Shown piece by piece: positions 16,118 through 24,201 of a stretch of 64,000 bases of DNA (within the stretch, counting starts at the first letter, position 1; each line of letters starts with the position of its first letter). The notes under the pieces were generated by a model. It worked only from the letters and a program-made list of their open reading frames with translations, was not told where the DNA came from and made no database searches. Source of the DNA: Auraticoccus monumenti (GTDB taxonomy: Bacteria > Actinomycetota > Actinomycetes > Propionibacteriales > Propionibacteriaceae); contig NZ_LT629688.1 in NCBI RefSeq assembly GCF_900101785.1, positions 3,286,001 to 3,350,000 on the forward strand, read 5' to 3'. The position numbers were made by a program, and so were the translations under genes.

Positions 16118-16528
16118 ATGCCGAAGTACCTGCTGCTCAAGCACTACCGCGGCGGCCCGGAGCCGCACCGCAAGGTCCCCACCATGGACCAGTGGGCGCC
16201 CGAGGACGTCGAGGCCCACATGGCCTTCCTCGGCCACGTCAGCGAGCTGCTGCAGGAGCGGGGCGAGTTCGTCGACGCCCAGGCGCTCACCCCGGAGCGC
16301 ACGTTCGTCCGCTACGGCGGACCCGAGGCCGCCCCCGTCACCTCCGACGGACCGCTGCCCGAGACCAGCGACCTCGTCGCCGGCTGGTACATGATCGACG
16401 TGGAGTCCCGTGAGCGCGCGATCGAGCTCGCCGCCTACGTGTCCTCCGAGCCGGGTCCCGGCGGGGAGCCGCTGTACGAGTGGATCGACGTCCGCGAGGT
16501 CATGTCCGAGGCACCCGCCCAGGACTGA
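16118..16528 (+). CDS. YCII-related (DGPF) protein
   Basis: 136 residues, ferredoxin-like dimeric fold of the YCII/DGPF family. MPKYLLLKHYRGGP opens the domain and the family motif appears as DGPLPETSDLVAGWYMID (about 77-94). The protein's role is not established, but genes of this family sit next to ECF42 sigma factors in many genomes and are often their targets. The ATG has GGGAG upstream. The next gene starts 1 nt after its stop. Confidence 0.88.
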   Translation: MPKYLLLKHYRGGPEPHRKVPTMDQWAPEDVEAHMAFLGHVSELLQERGEFVDAQALTPERTFVRYGGPEAAPVTSDGPLPETSDLVAGWYMIDVESRERAIELAAYVSSEPGPGGEPLYEWIDVREVMSEAPAQD

Positions 16529-16529
16529 G

Positions 16530-17747
16530 GTGACCGACCAGCCGACGCCGCTGCGGGACGAGGGTGCCCTGCGCGCCCTCGTCCCGCAGGTGCTGGCCGC
16601 CATGGTGCGGCGCGGAGAGGACTTCGACGCCGCCGAGGACGCCCTGCAGGAGGCGCTGCTGGAGGCACTGCGGGTCTGGCCGGAGCACCCGCCGCAGCAC
16701 CCGCGTGCCTGGCTGACCACGGTGGCGACGCGACGTCTGGTCGACGCCCGGCGCAGCGAGGCGGCCCGCCGGCGCCGGGAGGAGAGGACCGACGCCGAAC
16801 CCGCGCCGGCCGCCACCGAGGCCGGCGACGACACCCTCTTCCTGCTGTTCTGCTGCTGCCACCCCGACCTCACCCCCGCCTCGCAGGTGGCGCTCACCCT
16901 CCGCGCGGTCGCCGGGCTCACGACCCGGGAGGTCGCCGAGGCCTGCTACGTCCCGGAGGCCACCATGGCCCAGCGCATCAGCCGGGCCAAGCGCACCCTG
17001 CGCGGACGCCGGCTCGACCAGCCGGGAGACCTCGCGGTGGTGCTGCGGGTGCTGTACCTCGTCTACACCGCGGGGCACGTGGGCCGGGTGGACCTGGCCG
17101 CCGAGGCGATCCGGCTGGCACGCCAGCTGACCCTGGCCACCGACGAGCCCGAGGCCCGGGGGCTGCTGGCCCTGATGCTGCTCAACCACGCCCGGCTCCC
17201 CGCCCGCTCCGACGCCGAGGGCCGGATCGTCACCCTCGACCGGCAGGACCGGAGCCGCTGGGACACCCGCGAGATCGCCGAGGGGGTGGCGGTGCTGCAG
17301 TCCGCGCTGGCCCTGCAGACCGACGAGCGCCCGCCCGGTCGCTACCAGGTCGAGGCCGCCATCGCCGCCCTCCACGACGACGCCGTCAGCGTGGAGGAGA
17401 CCGACTGGCCGCAGGTGCTCGCCTGGTACGACGACCTGCTGGACCTGAGTGCGGACCCGGTGCGCCAGGACCCCGCCGGCGTCCTCGGACGGGCGGTGGC
17501 GGTCGGGCACGTCCACGGCGCCGCGGCCGGTCTGCGTGAGACCGATCGGCTGGGCGACGTGATCGGGGACCGGCACCGGTGGCACGCCGCGCGCGCCCAC
17601 CTGCACGAGCTGGGGGGCGAGCTCGCCGAAGCCGCCATGGCCTACGCCGAGGCGGCCCGGCGGGCGACCCAGGTCACCGAACGGGACCACCTGGTCCGAC
17701 GCGCCGCCGAGTGCCGGCGTGCGGCCTCCGAGGCGCCGCCCGAGTGA
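16530..17747 (+). CDS. ECF42-type RNA polymerase sigma factor with C-terminal extension
   Basis: 405 residues, much longer than a basic ECF sigma (about 180). Sigma region 2 is at about 20-85 (EDALQEALLEALRVWPEHPPQHPRAWL) and region 4 at about 115-165 (VALTLRAVAGLTTREVAEACYVPEATMAQRISRAKRTL). A helical TPR/DUF6596-like extension (about 180-400) includes RGLLALMLLNHARLPAR. ECF42 members lack an anti-sigma factor, and their extension is needed for activity. It is translated immediately after the DGPF gene. GTG start set by the 1-nt spacing and N-terminal fit. Confidence 0.9.
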   Translation: MTDQPTPLRDEGALRALVPQVLAAMVRRGEDFDAAEDALQEALLEALRVWPEHPPQHPRAWLTTVATRRLVDARRSEAARRRREERTDAEPAPAATEAGDDTLFLLFCCCHPDLTPASQVALTLRAVAGLTTREVAEACYVPEATMAQRISRAKRTLRGRRLDQPGDLAVVLRVLYLVYTAGHVGRVDLAAEAIRLARQLTLATDEPEARGLLALMLLNHARLPARSDAEGRIVTLDRQDRSRWDTREIAEGVAVLQSALALQTDERPPGRYQVEAAIAALHDDAVSVEETDWPQVLAWYDDLLDLSADPVRQDPAGVLGRAVAVGHVHGAAAGLRETDRLGDVIGDRHRWHAARAHLHELGGELAEAAMAYAEAARRATQVTERDHLVRRAAECRRAASEAPPE

Positions 17748-17834
17748 CCTGAGGGGCTGGGTCCGGCCCCGGTCGTCGATCCCGTCGCCCCGCGCACGTC
17801 CCCCACGCCGGGTCAGGACGACCGGCGGACCGGC

Positions 17835-18545
17835 TCAGCCCCGGCCGCGGCGCGTGTTCCGCCGGTCCGCCGAGCGCACCACCGTCTCCGCCGTGCGGGT
17901 CAGCGTGGAGCCGGCCTCGCGGGCCCTCTGGCGCAGCACCTCGTAGGCCTCGTCCGGGTCGGTGCCCGTCTGGTGGGCCAGCACGCCCTTGGCCTGCTCC
18001 ACGACGATCCGCCCGGCCAGCGCCGTGCGCAGGCTCTCCTCCACCTCCGCCGGGCCCATCGGCACCGCCCGGGCCACCACGAGGCTGGCGATGTCGGCCA
18101 GCAGCTGGCCGGTGGCCTGGTCGGCGACCTCGGCCGTCGGGTAGAAGACGTTGAGCCCGCCCAGCACCAGGCCCTGCCAGCGCATCGGGAAGCCCTGGAC
18201 GGCGTGGTAGCCGCTCTCGACGATCGCCGGACCGATGGTCCCCCACCGGGCGGCCAGCGCCTCCTGGCCGCGCACGGTCACCGCCTCCCCCGACGCCACG
18301 GTCTCCACGCACGGGCCGTCGTCGACCTGCTGCTGGTACAGCTCCAGCTCCGCGACCCGGTGCGAGGTCGCGGCCAGCAGCTCCAGCGGTGCGCCGGGAC
18401 GGGGCTGGACCAGGATGCCGAGGGCCGCCGCGTGCACCAGCTCGGCGCAGTCGCTGAGGAGGTGGTCCAGGCTGTCGGTGACGTCACCGTGCTCGACCAT
18501 GCCGACGACGGCGGCCGCGAGCACCTCTGTGGTGGTGATGCTCAT
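17835..18545 (-). CDS. GAF-ANTAR regulator (third gene of ANTAR operon)
   Basis: 236 residues. GAF-like domain at about 20-165 (AALGILVQPRPGAPLELLAATSH, DDGPCVETVASG, GLNVFYPTAEV), then ANTAR at about 175-225 (LAGRIVVEQAKGVLAHQTGTDPDEAYEVLRQRAREAG). The ATG follows AAGGAG and overlaps the preceding gene's stop (ATGA). It should bind structured RNA in target leaders through the ANTAR three-helix bundle, gated by the GAF ligand. It is the most distal gene of the three-gene operon read from 20003 downward. Confidence 0.9.
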   Translation of the reverse strand: MSITTTEVLAAAVVGMVEHGDVTDSLDHLLSDCAELVHAAALGILVQPRPGAPLELLAATSHRVAELELYQQQVDDGPCVETVASGEAVTVRGQEALAARWGTIGPAIVESGYHAVQGFPMRWQGLVLGGLNVFYPTAEVADQATGQLLADIASLVVARAVPMGPAEVEESLRTALAGRIVVEQAKGVLAHQTGTDPDEAYEVLRQRAREAGSTLTRTAETVVRSADRRNTRRGRG

Positions 18546-19270
18546 CGTGCGTCTCCTTCCGGGTCGGGGTCGATGCGGGTGAAGTCCAGGGCGCGCTCGA
18601 GGACCTGGGTGGCGGTGTCGTCCATGGTCTGGTCGGCGGCGAAGGAGTGCGCGCGCAGCAGGGCGTAGGCGTCGTCGGCGCTGAGCCCCAGCTGGGCCAG
18701 CACCATGCCGGTGGCCTGGTGCAGACGGCTGCGCTGGGCCCAGGTGTCGCTGGCCGCGAGCGTCTGCAGGGACTCGGGGCTGACCAGCACCGCCCCGACC
18801 GCGTCGACCAGCAGCTGCAGCGACTCCGGGGCCGTCGCCGGCGCACGCGGCTCGCGCCGGTAGCAGGTGAAGGCCCCGGTCGACCGGCCGCGGGAGCGCA
18901 TCGGCACGGCGTCGATGTAGCACGGGCCCACCGTGTCGGTGATGACCGAGGCCGCCTCGGCCCACTCCGCCGGCGGATGACGGGTGCTGAGGGTCGAGCT
19001 GACCCCGGTGAGGAAGGCGCGGGGGCCAGGGCCGGCGCGCAGCACCTCCTGCAGGTCGTCCAGCCGGTCCGCGGTCTCGTCGGTGGCGCCGAGGGGGTGG
19101 TGCTCGGTGGTTCCGGTGGCCAGCGACAGAGCACCCCCGTCGGCGCCGGCCGTCACCGTGGTGAGCCGGCAGAGCCGCAGCGCCAGCGGTTCGGGACTGT
19201 CCTCGGCGACGGCGCGGGCCACCATCGCCAGCACCTGCCTCCCGGACAGCTGCAGCGGGTGCTCAGTCAT
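18542..19270 (-). CDS. GAF-ANTAR-like regulator (second gene of ANTAR operon)
   Basis: 242 residues. The N-terminal domain (about 15-165) is a diverged GAF fold (ADGGALSLATGTTEHHPLGATDE, VGPCYIDAVPMRSRGRSTGAFTCYR). The ANTAR domain at about 175-230 reads RSRLHQATGMVLAQLGLSADDAYALLRAHSFA. It lacks the EGPC motif of its neighbours, so its signal probably differs. It overlaps the upstream gene by 8 nt and the downstream gene by 4 nt, so the three are made from one message. Confidence 0.87.
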   Translation of the reverse strand: MTEHPLQLSGRQVLAMVARAVAEDSPEPLALRLCRLTTVTAGADGGALSLATGTTEHHPLGATDETADRLDDLQEVLRAGPGPRAFLTGVSSTLSTRHPPAEWAEAASVITDTVGPCYIDAVPMRSRGRSTGAFTCYRREPRAPATAPESLQLLVDAVGAVLVSPESLQTLAASDTWAQRSRLHQATGMVLAQLGLSADDAYALLRAHSFAADQTMDDTATQVLERALDFTRIDPDPEGDAR

Positions 19271-20003
19271 CCTGGTGCCGCCACCCGCCACGGCCCGTGT
19301 CGTCGTCCGGATGATCCCGCGTGCGGGCGGAGGCGGCCTGGTCGACGAGCTCGGCGGCGATCTCGACCAGCTTGCGGTTGCCCTGCTGGGAGACCCGGGC
19401 GAGGAACTCGAAGGCGCGCTCGGCACCCAGCTGGTAGCGCTCCATCACGATCCCGGTGGCCTGCCCGATCAGCTGGCGCGTCCCCAGGGCGGCGGTCAGC
19501 TGGCTCTCGCGCATCCGCCGACCCAGCAGGTGGCTGGCGTGGGAACCGAACAGGACCGCGACGTGGGTCGACGCCTCGTCGAAGGCGGACGGCTGGTCGC
19601 CGTAGAGGTTCAGGCCGCCGATGCTCTCGCCGTCGTCGTAGAGGTCCAGACCCATCTGCGAACGCACCCCGAGGTCGACGGCCCGGGGGGCGAAGCGGGG
19701 CCACCGCTCATCCGTGTGCAGGTCGTGGCTGGTCCGGCGCTGCCGCTGCCGGACCGCCTCCACGCACGGGCCCTCACCGAGCTCGTGCTGGACGGCGTCG
19801 AGGCGCCGCACCAGGTCGTCGGACGCCGCGATCGTCTCGAGGCGCCCGTTGCGACGACTGATCGAGATCGAGACGTGGTCCGCTCCGGGGACGGTCTGCT
19901 GAGCCGCTGTGACCAGGAGGTCCAGGGCCTCCTCCAGAGAGGTCTCGCCGTGGGACCGCCGGGCCACCTCCTCCAGCACGGTGGACAGCTCCGCGACGTC
20001 CAT
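19263..20003 (-). CDS. GAF-ANTAR regulator (first gene of ANTAR operon)
   Basis: 246 residues. GAF at about 20-155 (PGADHVSISISRRNGRLET, EGPCVEAVR, LNLYGD), ANTAR at about 165-222 (TRQLIGQATGIVMERYQLGAERAFEFLARVSQQGN), plus a short charged tail. ATG with GGAGG 6 nt upstream. It is a close paralogue of the protein at 1840-2529, sharing the ANTAR block almost unchanged, so the two may recognise the same RNA. It heads the ANTAR operon and is divergent from the PAS-ANTAR gene at 20197. Confidence 0.9.
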   Translation of the reverse strand: MDVAELSTVLEEVARRSHGETSLEEALDLLVTAAQQTVPGADHVSISISRRNGRLETIAASDDLVRRLDAVQHELGEGPCVEAVRQRQRRTSHDLHTDERWPRFAPRAVDLGVRSQMGLDLYDDGESIGGLNLYGDQPSAFDEASTHVAVLFGSHASHLLGRRMRESQLTAALGTRQLIGQATGIVMERYQLGAERAFEFLARVSQQGNRKLVEIAAELVDQAASARTRDHPDDDTGRGGWRHQDD

Positions 20004-20196
20004 GGTCGACCTCCGCTCCGGGCACGCGCAGCGCCCATCTCCCGACGGTATCCCACCCGGCTCGTCCTCCCGCCCCCCGCGGATCAGACCCGCAGGGAGT
20101 CCCAGGCGAACCCCCTTGTCCCGACCCGGGCGCGGGGAGACACTGAGCACGGGTCGAGAACCGGGCCGCCTCGTACCTCTCGAAGGTGTGGTCCCC

Positions 20197-20898
20197 GTGT
20201 CGGCTCCCGTCCTCCCCTCCCCCTCACCCGGTGTCCTCCCCCCGTCGGGGGCCGGACGCTTCAGCGCCCTGCTCGACGAGGACGTCTGGTCCTGGTCCGA
20301 GGAGCTGGTCAGGCTGCTCGGACACGCGGAGCAGCCGACCCTCGTCACCACCGAGCTGTTCCTGCACCACGTCCTGCCACCGGACCGGCCGGTTGCCGCG
20401 GCCCTGCTCGAGGCGGCCACCGAAGGTCCCTGCACCGTCCGGCTTCGGGCCCGGACCAGCCGGGGACGCGACCTCGTGCTGGACGTGAGCGCAGCACCAC
20501 GCCCTCGGGCTGCCGGGGCCCCGAGCTGGTTGTCCAGCGGCATCGAGGGCACCGTGGCCCCCGTCGCCGACCGGGCGCACGAGGTGGCGGGGAGTCCGTC
20601 CACCCGCCCGGTCGAGGACGCCCGTGAGCTCCTGGTGCTCGCCCTGGGTCTGGGGAGGGACGCAGCACTGGCCCTGCTCACCCACCACGCCCGGGCCCGC
20701 CGGCTGACCGTGGCGGAGCTGGCCCGTGACCTGGTGCGCGTCTGTGCGGCGGTGCCCACCTCCCAGCTGTCGCAGGCCCTGGTGGCCGCGGCGCTGTCCG
20801 GTGCGGCTGACACCCCGCACGCCGCTGCCTCCCACCCCGGCGCCGCTGATCCTGGTGGCGCGGGGTTCCCGGCCCGTGGCGCTAGTGCCATCCCCTGA
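20197..20898 (+). CDS. PAS-ANTAR regulator
   Basis: 233 residues. A PAS_3-like domain lies at about 20-95 (WSWSEELVRLLGHAEQPTLVTTELFLHHVLPPDR), followed by an ANTAR-like helical domain at about 140-190 (ARELLVLALGLGRDAALALLTHHARARRLTVAELARDL) and a low-complexity tail. PAS-ANTAR proteins sense small ligands or redox state. The GTG at 20197 has CGAAGG 10 nt upstream; a GTG three codons earlier is too close to it. It is divergent from the three-gene ANTAR operon, with a shared 193-bp control region. Confidence 0.8.
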   Translation: MSAPVLPSPSPGVLPPSGAGRFSALLDEDVWSWSEELVRLLGHAEQPTLVTTELFLHHVLPPDRPVAAALLEAATEGPCTVRLRARTSRGRDLVLDVSAAPRPRAAGAPSWLSSGIEGTVAPVADRAHEVAGSPSTRPVEDARELLVLALGLGRDAALALLTHHARARRLTVAELARDLVRVCAAVPTSQLSQALVAAALSGAADTPHAAASHPGAADPGGAGFPARGASAIP

Positions 20899-21102
20899 GG
20901 ACCGCCGCAACCCGTCCCGGACGGGCACGGTGCGTCCAGGGGCCGCGCCGGCCCGGAACCCGACCCGACCGTCGGTCTGCACCGGTGCGGTCAGGGAGGA
21001 ACACATGGGTTCGACCACGACGACCCCCCGCCGAGGACGACACCGCCCGCCGAGCACGCCGCAGAGCCCGCCGGGCCACCTGTCCGGTGCCGGGGCGTCC
21101 GC

Positions 21103-21411
21103 GTGACGGTGGGGTCGGACGAGCAGCGGGTGACCGCGCTGGTCCGGTCGCTGCACGAGCAGCCGACAGTCGACGCGCTGGCGCACCTCTACGACGTGAC
21201 CGGACCGGCGGTCTACACCTGGGCCCTGGACAAGGCGCCCCGCCCGCTGGCCGAACGCATCGTCGTCGACACCTACACCAACCTGTGGCTCAGGTCCTCC
21301 ACCTACAGCACCGGGGTCCCCGGCTGGAGCTGGGTGCGCGCCCAGGCCCTGACCGCGTTGCAGCACCACCGCGCGCCGGACCCCGGCGTCCGGCCCGACG
21401 CTCCTGCCTGA
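21103..21411 (+). CDS. Small protein resembling sigma-70 region 2 only
   Basis: 102 residues. The body ALAHLYDVTGPAVYTWALDKAPRPLAERIVVDTYTNLW followed by a Trp-rich WSWVRAQALTAL matches the helical region 2 of ECF sigma factors (core-RNAP binding and -10 recognition). There is no region 4. The frame is short, closes cleanly and shows actinobacterial codon use. It may be a truncated sigma factor or a regulatory decoy. It sits among ANTAR genes, facing the one that ends at 21426, with only 14 bp between the two stops. Confidence 0.65.
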   Translation: MTVGSDEQRVTALVRSLHEQPTVDALAHLYDVTGPAVYTWALDKAPRPLAERIVVDTYTNLWLRSSTYSTGVPGWSWVRAQALTALQHHRAPDPGVRPDAPA

Positions 21412-21425
21412 GCGGTGTGGTCCGG

Positions 21426-22157
21426 CTACACCTGGCCGGGCAGACGGCGCCGGGTGACCAGCTCGGTGGCGACCGCGTGCAGCTTGCGGTTCTCGGCCTG
21501 GCTGACCCGGGTGAGGACGCTGAAGGCCTGCGCGGCGTCGACGCCGTAGCGCTCCATCAGGATCCCCTTGGCCTGCCCGATCAGGTCGCGGCTGGCCAGC
21601 CCCTGGCTCAGCTGGTCCAGCTTCTGCGCGTCGGCGAAGGCGATCGCGGCGTGGCTGGCGAAGATCAGACCGACGTGCTCGGAGTCGTCGTCGAAGGCCC
21701 CCGGACGGCGGCCGTAGAGGTTGAGCGCCCCCAGCGTGTCCCCGACGACGTAGAGCTGGAAGGACAGCATGCTCGCCGCACCCAGCTCCGCAGCCCGGGC
21801 GGCGAACCGCGGCCACCGGGACTCGGTGCGCATGTCGGGCACCCGCACCGTCTGCTGCTCGTAGGCCGCATCCAGGCAGGGCCCTTCCCGCACCGCGGAC
21901 TGGACCTCGTCCACCCTCCGCGGCAGGTCCCCGCTCGCGCTGGAGGAGGTGATGTCCCGCCTCCCGCGCACCACGCTGATCGACCCCTCGTCCGCACCCG
22001 GGATGAGAGACACCGCGGCCACGACCAGCTCGTCCAGCATGGCACCGGTGTCGCGCTCGCCCTGGAGCTGCCGGGCCATCTCGCCGAGCTGCCGGGCGAG
22101 CAGGTCCTCACCGCCCTGGCGCCCGGACGGCTGCTGGTTGACTGGTCCCCGCGACAC
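21426..22157 (-). CDS. GAF-ANTAR regulator
   Basis: 243 residues. GAF at about 35-170 (PGADEGSISVVRGRRDITSSSASGDL, EGPCLDAAYEQQTVRVPDM, LNLYGRRPGAF), ANTAR at about 180-235 (LASRDLIGQAKGILMERYGVDAAQAFSVLTRVSQAENRKLH). GTG start with GGAGG 4 nt upstream; longer upstream frames lack coding character. The same EGPC and LNLYG motifs link it to the proteins at 1840 and 19263, but it is clearly more distant. It is convergent with the small sigma-like gene. Confidence 0.88.
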   Translation of the reverse strand: MSRGPVNQQPSGRQGGEDLLARQLGEMARQLQGERDTGAMLDELVVAAVSLIPGADEGSISVVRGRRDITSSSASGDLPRRVDEVQSAVREGPCLDAAYEQQTVRVPDMRTESRWPRFAARAAELGAASMLSFQLYVVGDTLGALNLYGRRPGAFDDDSEHVGLIFASHAAIAFADAQKLDQLSQGLASRDLIGQAKGILMERYGVDAAQAFSVLTRVSQAENRKLHAVATELVTRRRLPGQV

Positions 22158-22255
22158 GCTGCCTCCTGGTGGGTCGCCGTCCACGGCGGACGGTTCTCGC
22201 GCGGCAGCGACCCTGCAGCACCAACCTGCCACACGCCCGGCCCCGGCGACGCCAC

Positions 22256-22296
22256 GGTGGTCCCCCTCTTGTCCCCCGACCGAGGGGGAGACCACC
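22256..22296 (-). terminator. Stem-loop with long arms, possible attenuator upstream of GAF-ANTAR gene
   Basis: The arms 22256-22268 (GGTGGTCCCCCTC) and 22282-22296 pair over about 13 bp with a small bulge around a 13-nt loop. It lies about 100-140 nt upstream of the GTG at 22157, in its likely leader. Confidence 0.45.
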
Positions 22297-22335
22297 TGGC
22301 GACTCCCCGGGGGCTCAGCCCCGTGCTGCCGCCGA

Positions 22336-22357
22336 CGGACCGCCGGCGGGCGGTCCG
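22336..22357 (-). terminator. Perfect 9-bp hairpin between ANTAR genes
   Basis: CGGACCGCC-GGCG-GGCGGTCCG. It could end transcription of the minus-strand gene at 22636 or belong to the leader of the gene starting at 22157. Confidence 0.5.
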
Positions 22358-22635
22358 CCGTGACCGGGCACGGCTGTCGTGCAGCCGTCGGCGAGCACAT
22401 CGACACGTCCTGCGGTCCGGTGGGCTCGAGGCTCCCGGAGGGCTCTGCTGCTCATGGGCGGACCACCGACGTGGTGCAGGTGCCTGGACAAGATGCCACC
22501 GAGCGGAAGGCGGCCCCCGGGGCGGCACGACCGGACGCGGCACACGGCTGGTTCAGCGAGATCAGTGAACCGGCGGGTACCGACGCTGTCAAGGATCCGC
22601 GCCGGGGAGAAGTGCACCAGACGGCACACCGTCGT

Positions 22636-23187
22636 CTAACCGACGTCGGCGACGACCTGCACGGCGCGCTGGACGAGGCTGACGCCGAGCCGGCGGGCCG
22701 AGGCCTCGAGCTCGGCCCGGGCGCTGGCCACGGTGTGCCCGCGGGCCAGCAGCACGCCGATGGCCCGGTCGACCTGGGTGGCCTCGACGAGCCCCCGCAG
22801 GTCGTCGTGCTGGGAGGGAGGGGGCAGGTGCGCGTCCAGGACCACCTCCGCAGGACCGAGGTGGAGCGCGTGGCAGAGGTCCGCCGCCAGGTCCACGAAG
22901 GCGCCGGGGGTGGAGGCCCAGAAGGTGAAGGCCCCCCCGGCGCCGCCGGTCAGGGCGAGGACCGGGACGTGCAACGACGTGGTGGCCTCGCCGACCGCCG
23001 GCCACCGGGTCAACCGGACCGGCGTGGCCCCTCCGGCCAGCAGCAGCTCCAGCCCCAGGAAGGAGCGCACCGCGCCACGCAGGCTGTCCACCAGCGCGTC
23101 CAGCAGGCTCGGGAGGTGGTCGGGCGCCTGGCCGGTGGCCAGGGCGAGGTCGTGGAGGGCGGCGGTCAGTTCCGTGGTACTGCCCAC
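22636..23187 (-). CDS. ANTAR-domain regulator with diverged sensor domain
   Basis: 183 residues from the chosen GTG, which has GGAG 7 nt upstream; a GTG at 23235 would add 16 residues but has no ribosome-binding site. The N-terminal ~125 residues are a diverged GAF-like domain (LGLELLLAGGATPVRLTRWPAVGEATTSLHVPVLAL). The C-terminal ~55 are ANTAR (VEATQVDRAIGVLLARGHTVASARAELEASARRLGVSL). The sensor lacks the EGPC motif, so its signal differs from the main GAF-ANTAR set. Confidence 0.82.
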   Translation of the reverse strand: MGSTTELTAALHDLALATGQAPDHLPSLLDALVDSLRGAVRSFLGLELLLAGGATPVRLTRWPAVGEATTSLHVPVLALTGGAGGAFTFWASTPGAFVDLAADLCHALHLGPAEVVLDAHLPPPSQHDDLRGLVEATQVDRAIGVLLARGHTVASARAELEASARRLGVSLVQRAVQVVADVG

Positions 23188-23346
23188 AGAGGTGCTCCGA
23201 ACGAGCGGCCCGATCGCCGGCACTGCCTGGTTCACAGCGGCGGACCGCGCGCTGGGAGACGTCGGCGCAGGTGAGCCCCACCTCGGGCTGGGCTCGTCCG
23301 CCGACGCCGGTGAGTCTACGTCAGCCGAGGTGCCGGCGTACGTCGA

Positions 23347-24102
23347 TCACTCGTGCTCGGTGTGCCGGGCCCTCGAGCGGCGGACCGCCTCATCGACGAT
23401 GGTGCGGGCCAGGGCCGACATCTTCGTGTGCTGGTGCTGGCTCAGCGTGCGGAGCCGCTCCAGCGCCTCCGCCGGGGTGCCGCCGGAACGTGCCAGCATG
23501 ATGCCCACGGCCTGGTCGACCACGGAACGCTCCTCCAGCGAGGACCCCAGCCGCTGGGCCAGCCGCACGGCCTGGGCCAGCACGTGCGCGTTCTGGACCG
23601 CGATCGCCGCCGGGACGGCGAACACCTCCCCCAGGGAGGCCGCCCGGTCGTCGAAGACGTGCTTGTCGCGCGCGTAGACGTTCAGCGCCCCCACCACCTC
23701 AGGCCCCACCAGCAGCGGCAGCGACACCGCGCTGTGCACGCCGAGCCGGGCCACCCGGGAGCCGAACCGCACCCACCGGTGGTCACCACCCAGGGAGCCG
23801 GACACCACCGTGGTGCCGAGCGCGGCCGCGTCGATGCAGGGACCCTGCCCGAGGCCGTACTGGATGGCGTCGACCTCGGCCACGAAGTCGGAGGTGGTGA
23901 CGATGGTGTCCGGGCGGCCCGACTCGAGGAGCGTCAGCCCGGCGCCATCGGCGCCGGGGATGGCCCGCACGGCCAGCAGGGCCACCCGGGTCAGCGACTC
24001 CTCGAGCGGCTGGCCGGCCATGGAGAGCCCGGCCAGGTCCCGCAGACTGCTCTCCAGGTCCCGCTCCTGGGAAGAACGGTCACCCTCGTCGTCGTCCGGC
24101 AC
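23347..24102 (-). CDS. GAF-ANTAR regulator
   Basis: 251 residues. Acidic N-terminus, GAF at about 45-175 (PGADGAGLTLLESGRPDTIVTTSDF, QGPCIDAAALGTTVVSGS, LNVYARDKHVF), ANTAR at about 185-240 (RSVVDQAVGIMLARSGGTPAEALERLRTLSQHQHTK). The GAF domain has the QGPC variant of the cysteine motif. It is separated by about 160 bp from the ANTAR gene downstream and by about 100 bp from the flavoprotein gene on the other side, so it is probably its own unit. Confidence 0.88.
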   Translation of the reverse strand: MPDDDEGDRSSQERDLESSLRDLAGLSMAGQPLEESLTRVALLAVRAIPGADGAGLTLLESGRPDTIVTTSDFVAEVDAIQYGLGQGPCIDAAALGTTVVSGSLGGDHRWVRFGSRVARLGVHSAVSLPLLVGPEVVGALNVYARDKHVFDDRAASLGEVFAVPAAIAVQNAHVLAQAVRLAQRLGSSLEERSVVDQAVGIMLARSGGTPAEALERLRTLSQHQHTKMSALARTIVDEAVRRSRARHTEHE

Positions 24103-24201
24103 CGGCGTCCCCGTTCACGTCGTCCCTCAACGGGACCGGGACCCCGGCCTCCGACGCAGCCTGGCGCTGGCGCTGGCTCCGAGGCTTACAGCCTACGCCG
24201 A

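Larger units (their letters stand above)
22158..22635. other. Intergenic stretch with hairpins between two ANTAR genes
   Basis: No gene seen on either strand. It lies between the 3' end of the ANTAR gene at 22636 and the start of the next minus-strand ANTAR gene. It contains two strong hairpins (22256-22296 and 22336-22357), so it may hold a terminator and an RNA target for antitermination. Confidence 0.5.

Noticed and set aside
15223-16140. Longer methyltransferase start at 16140
   Set aside because: The extra 61 residues are unlike the family and would run antisense over the YCII promoter and start.
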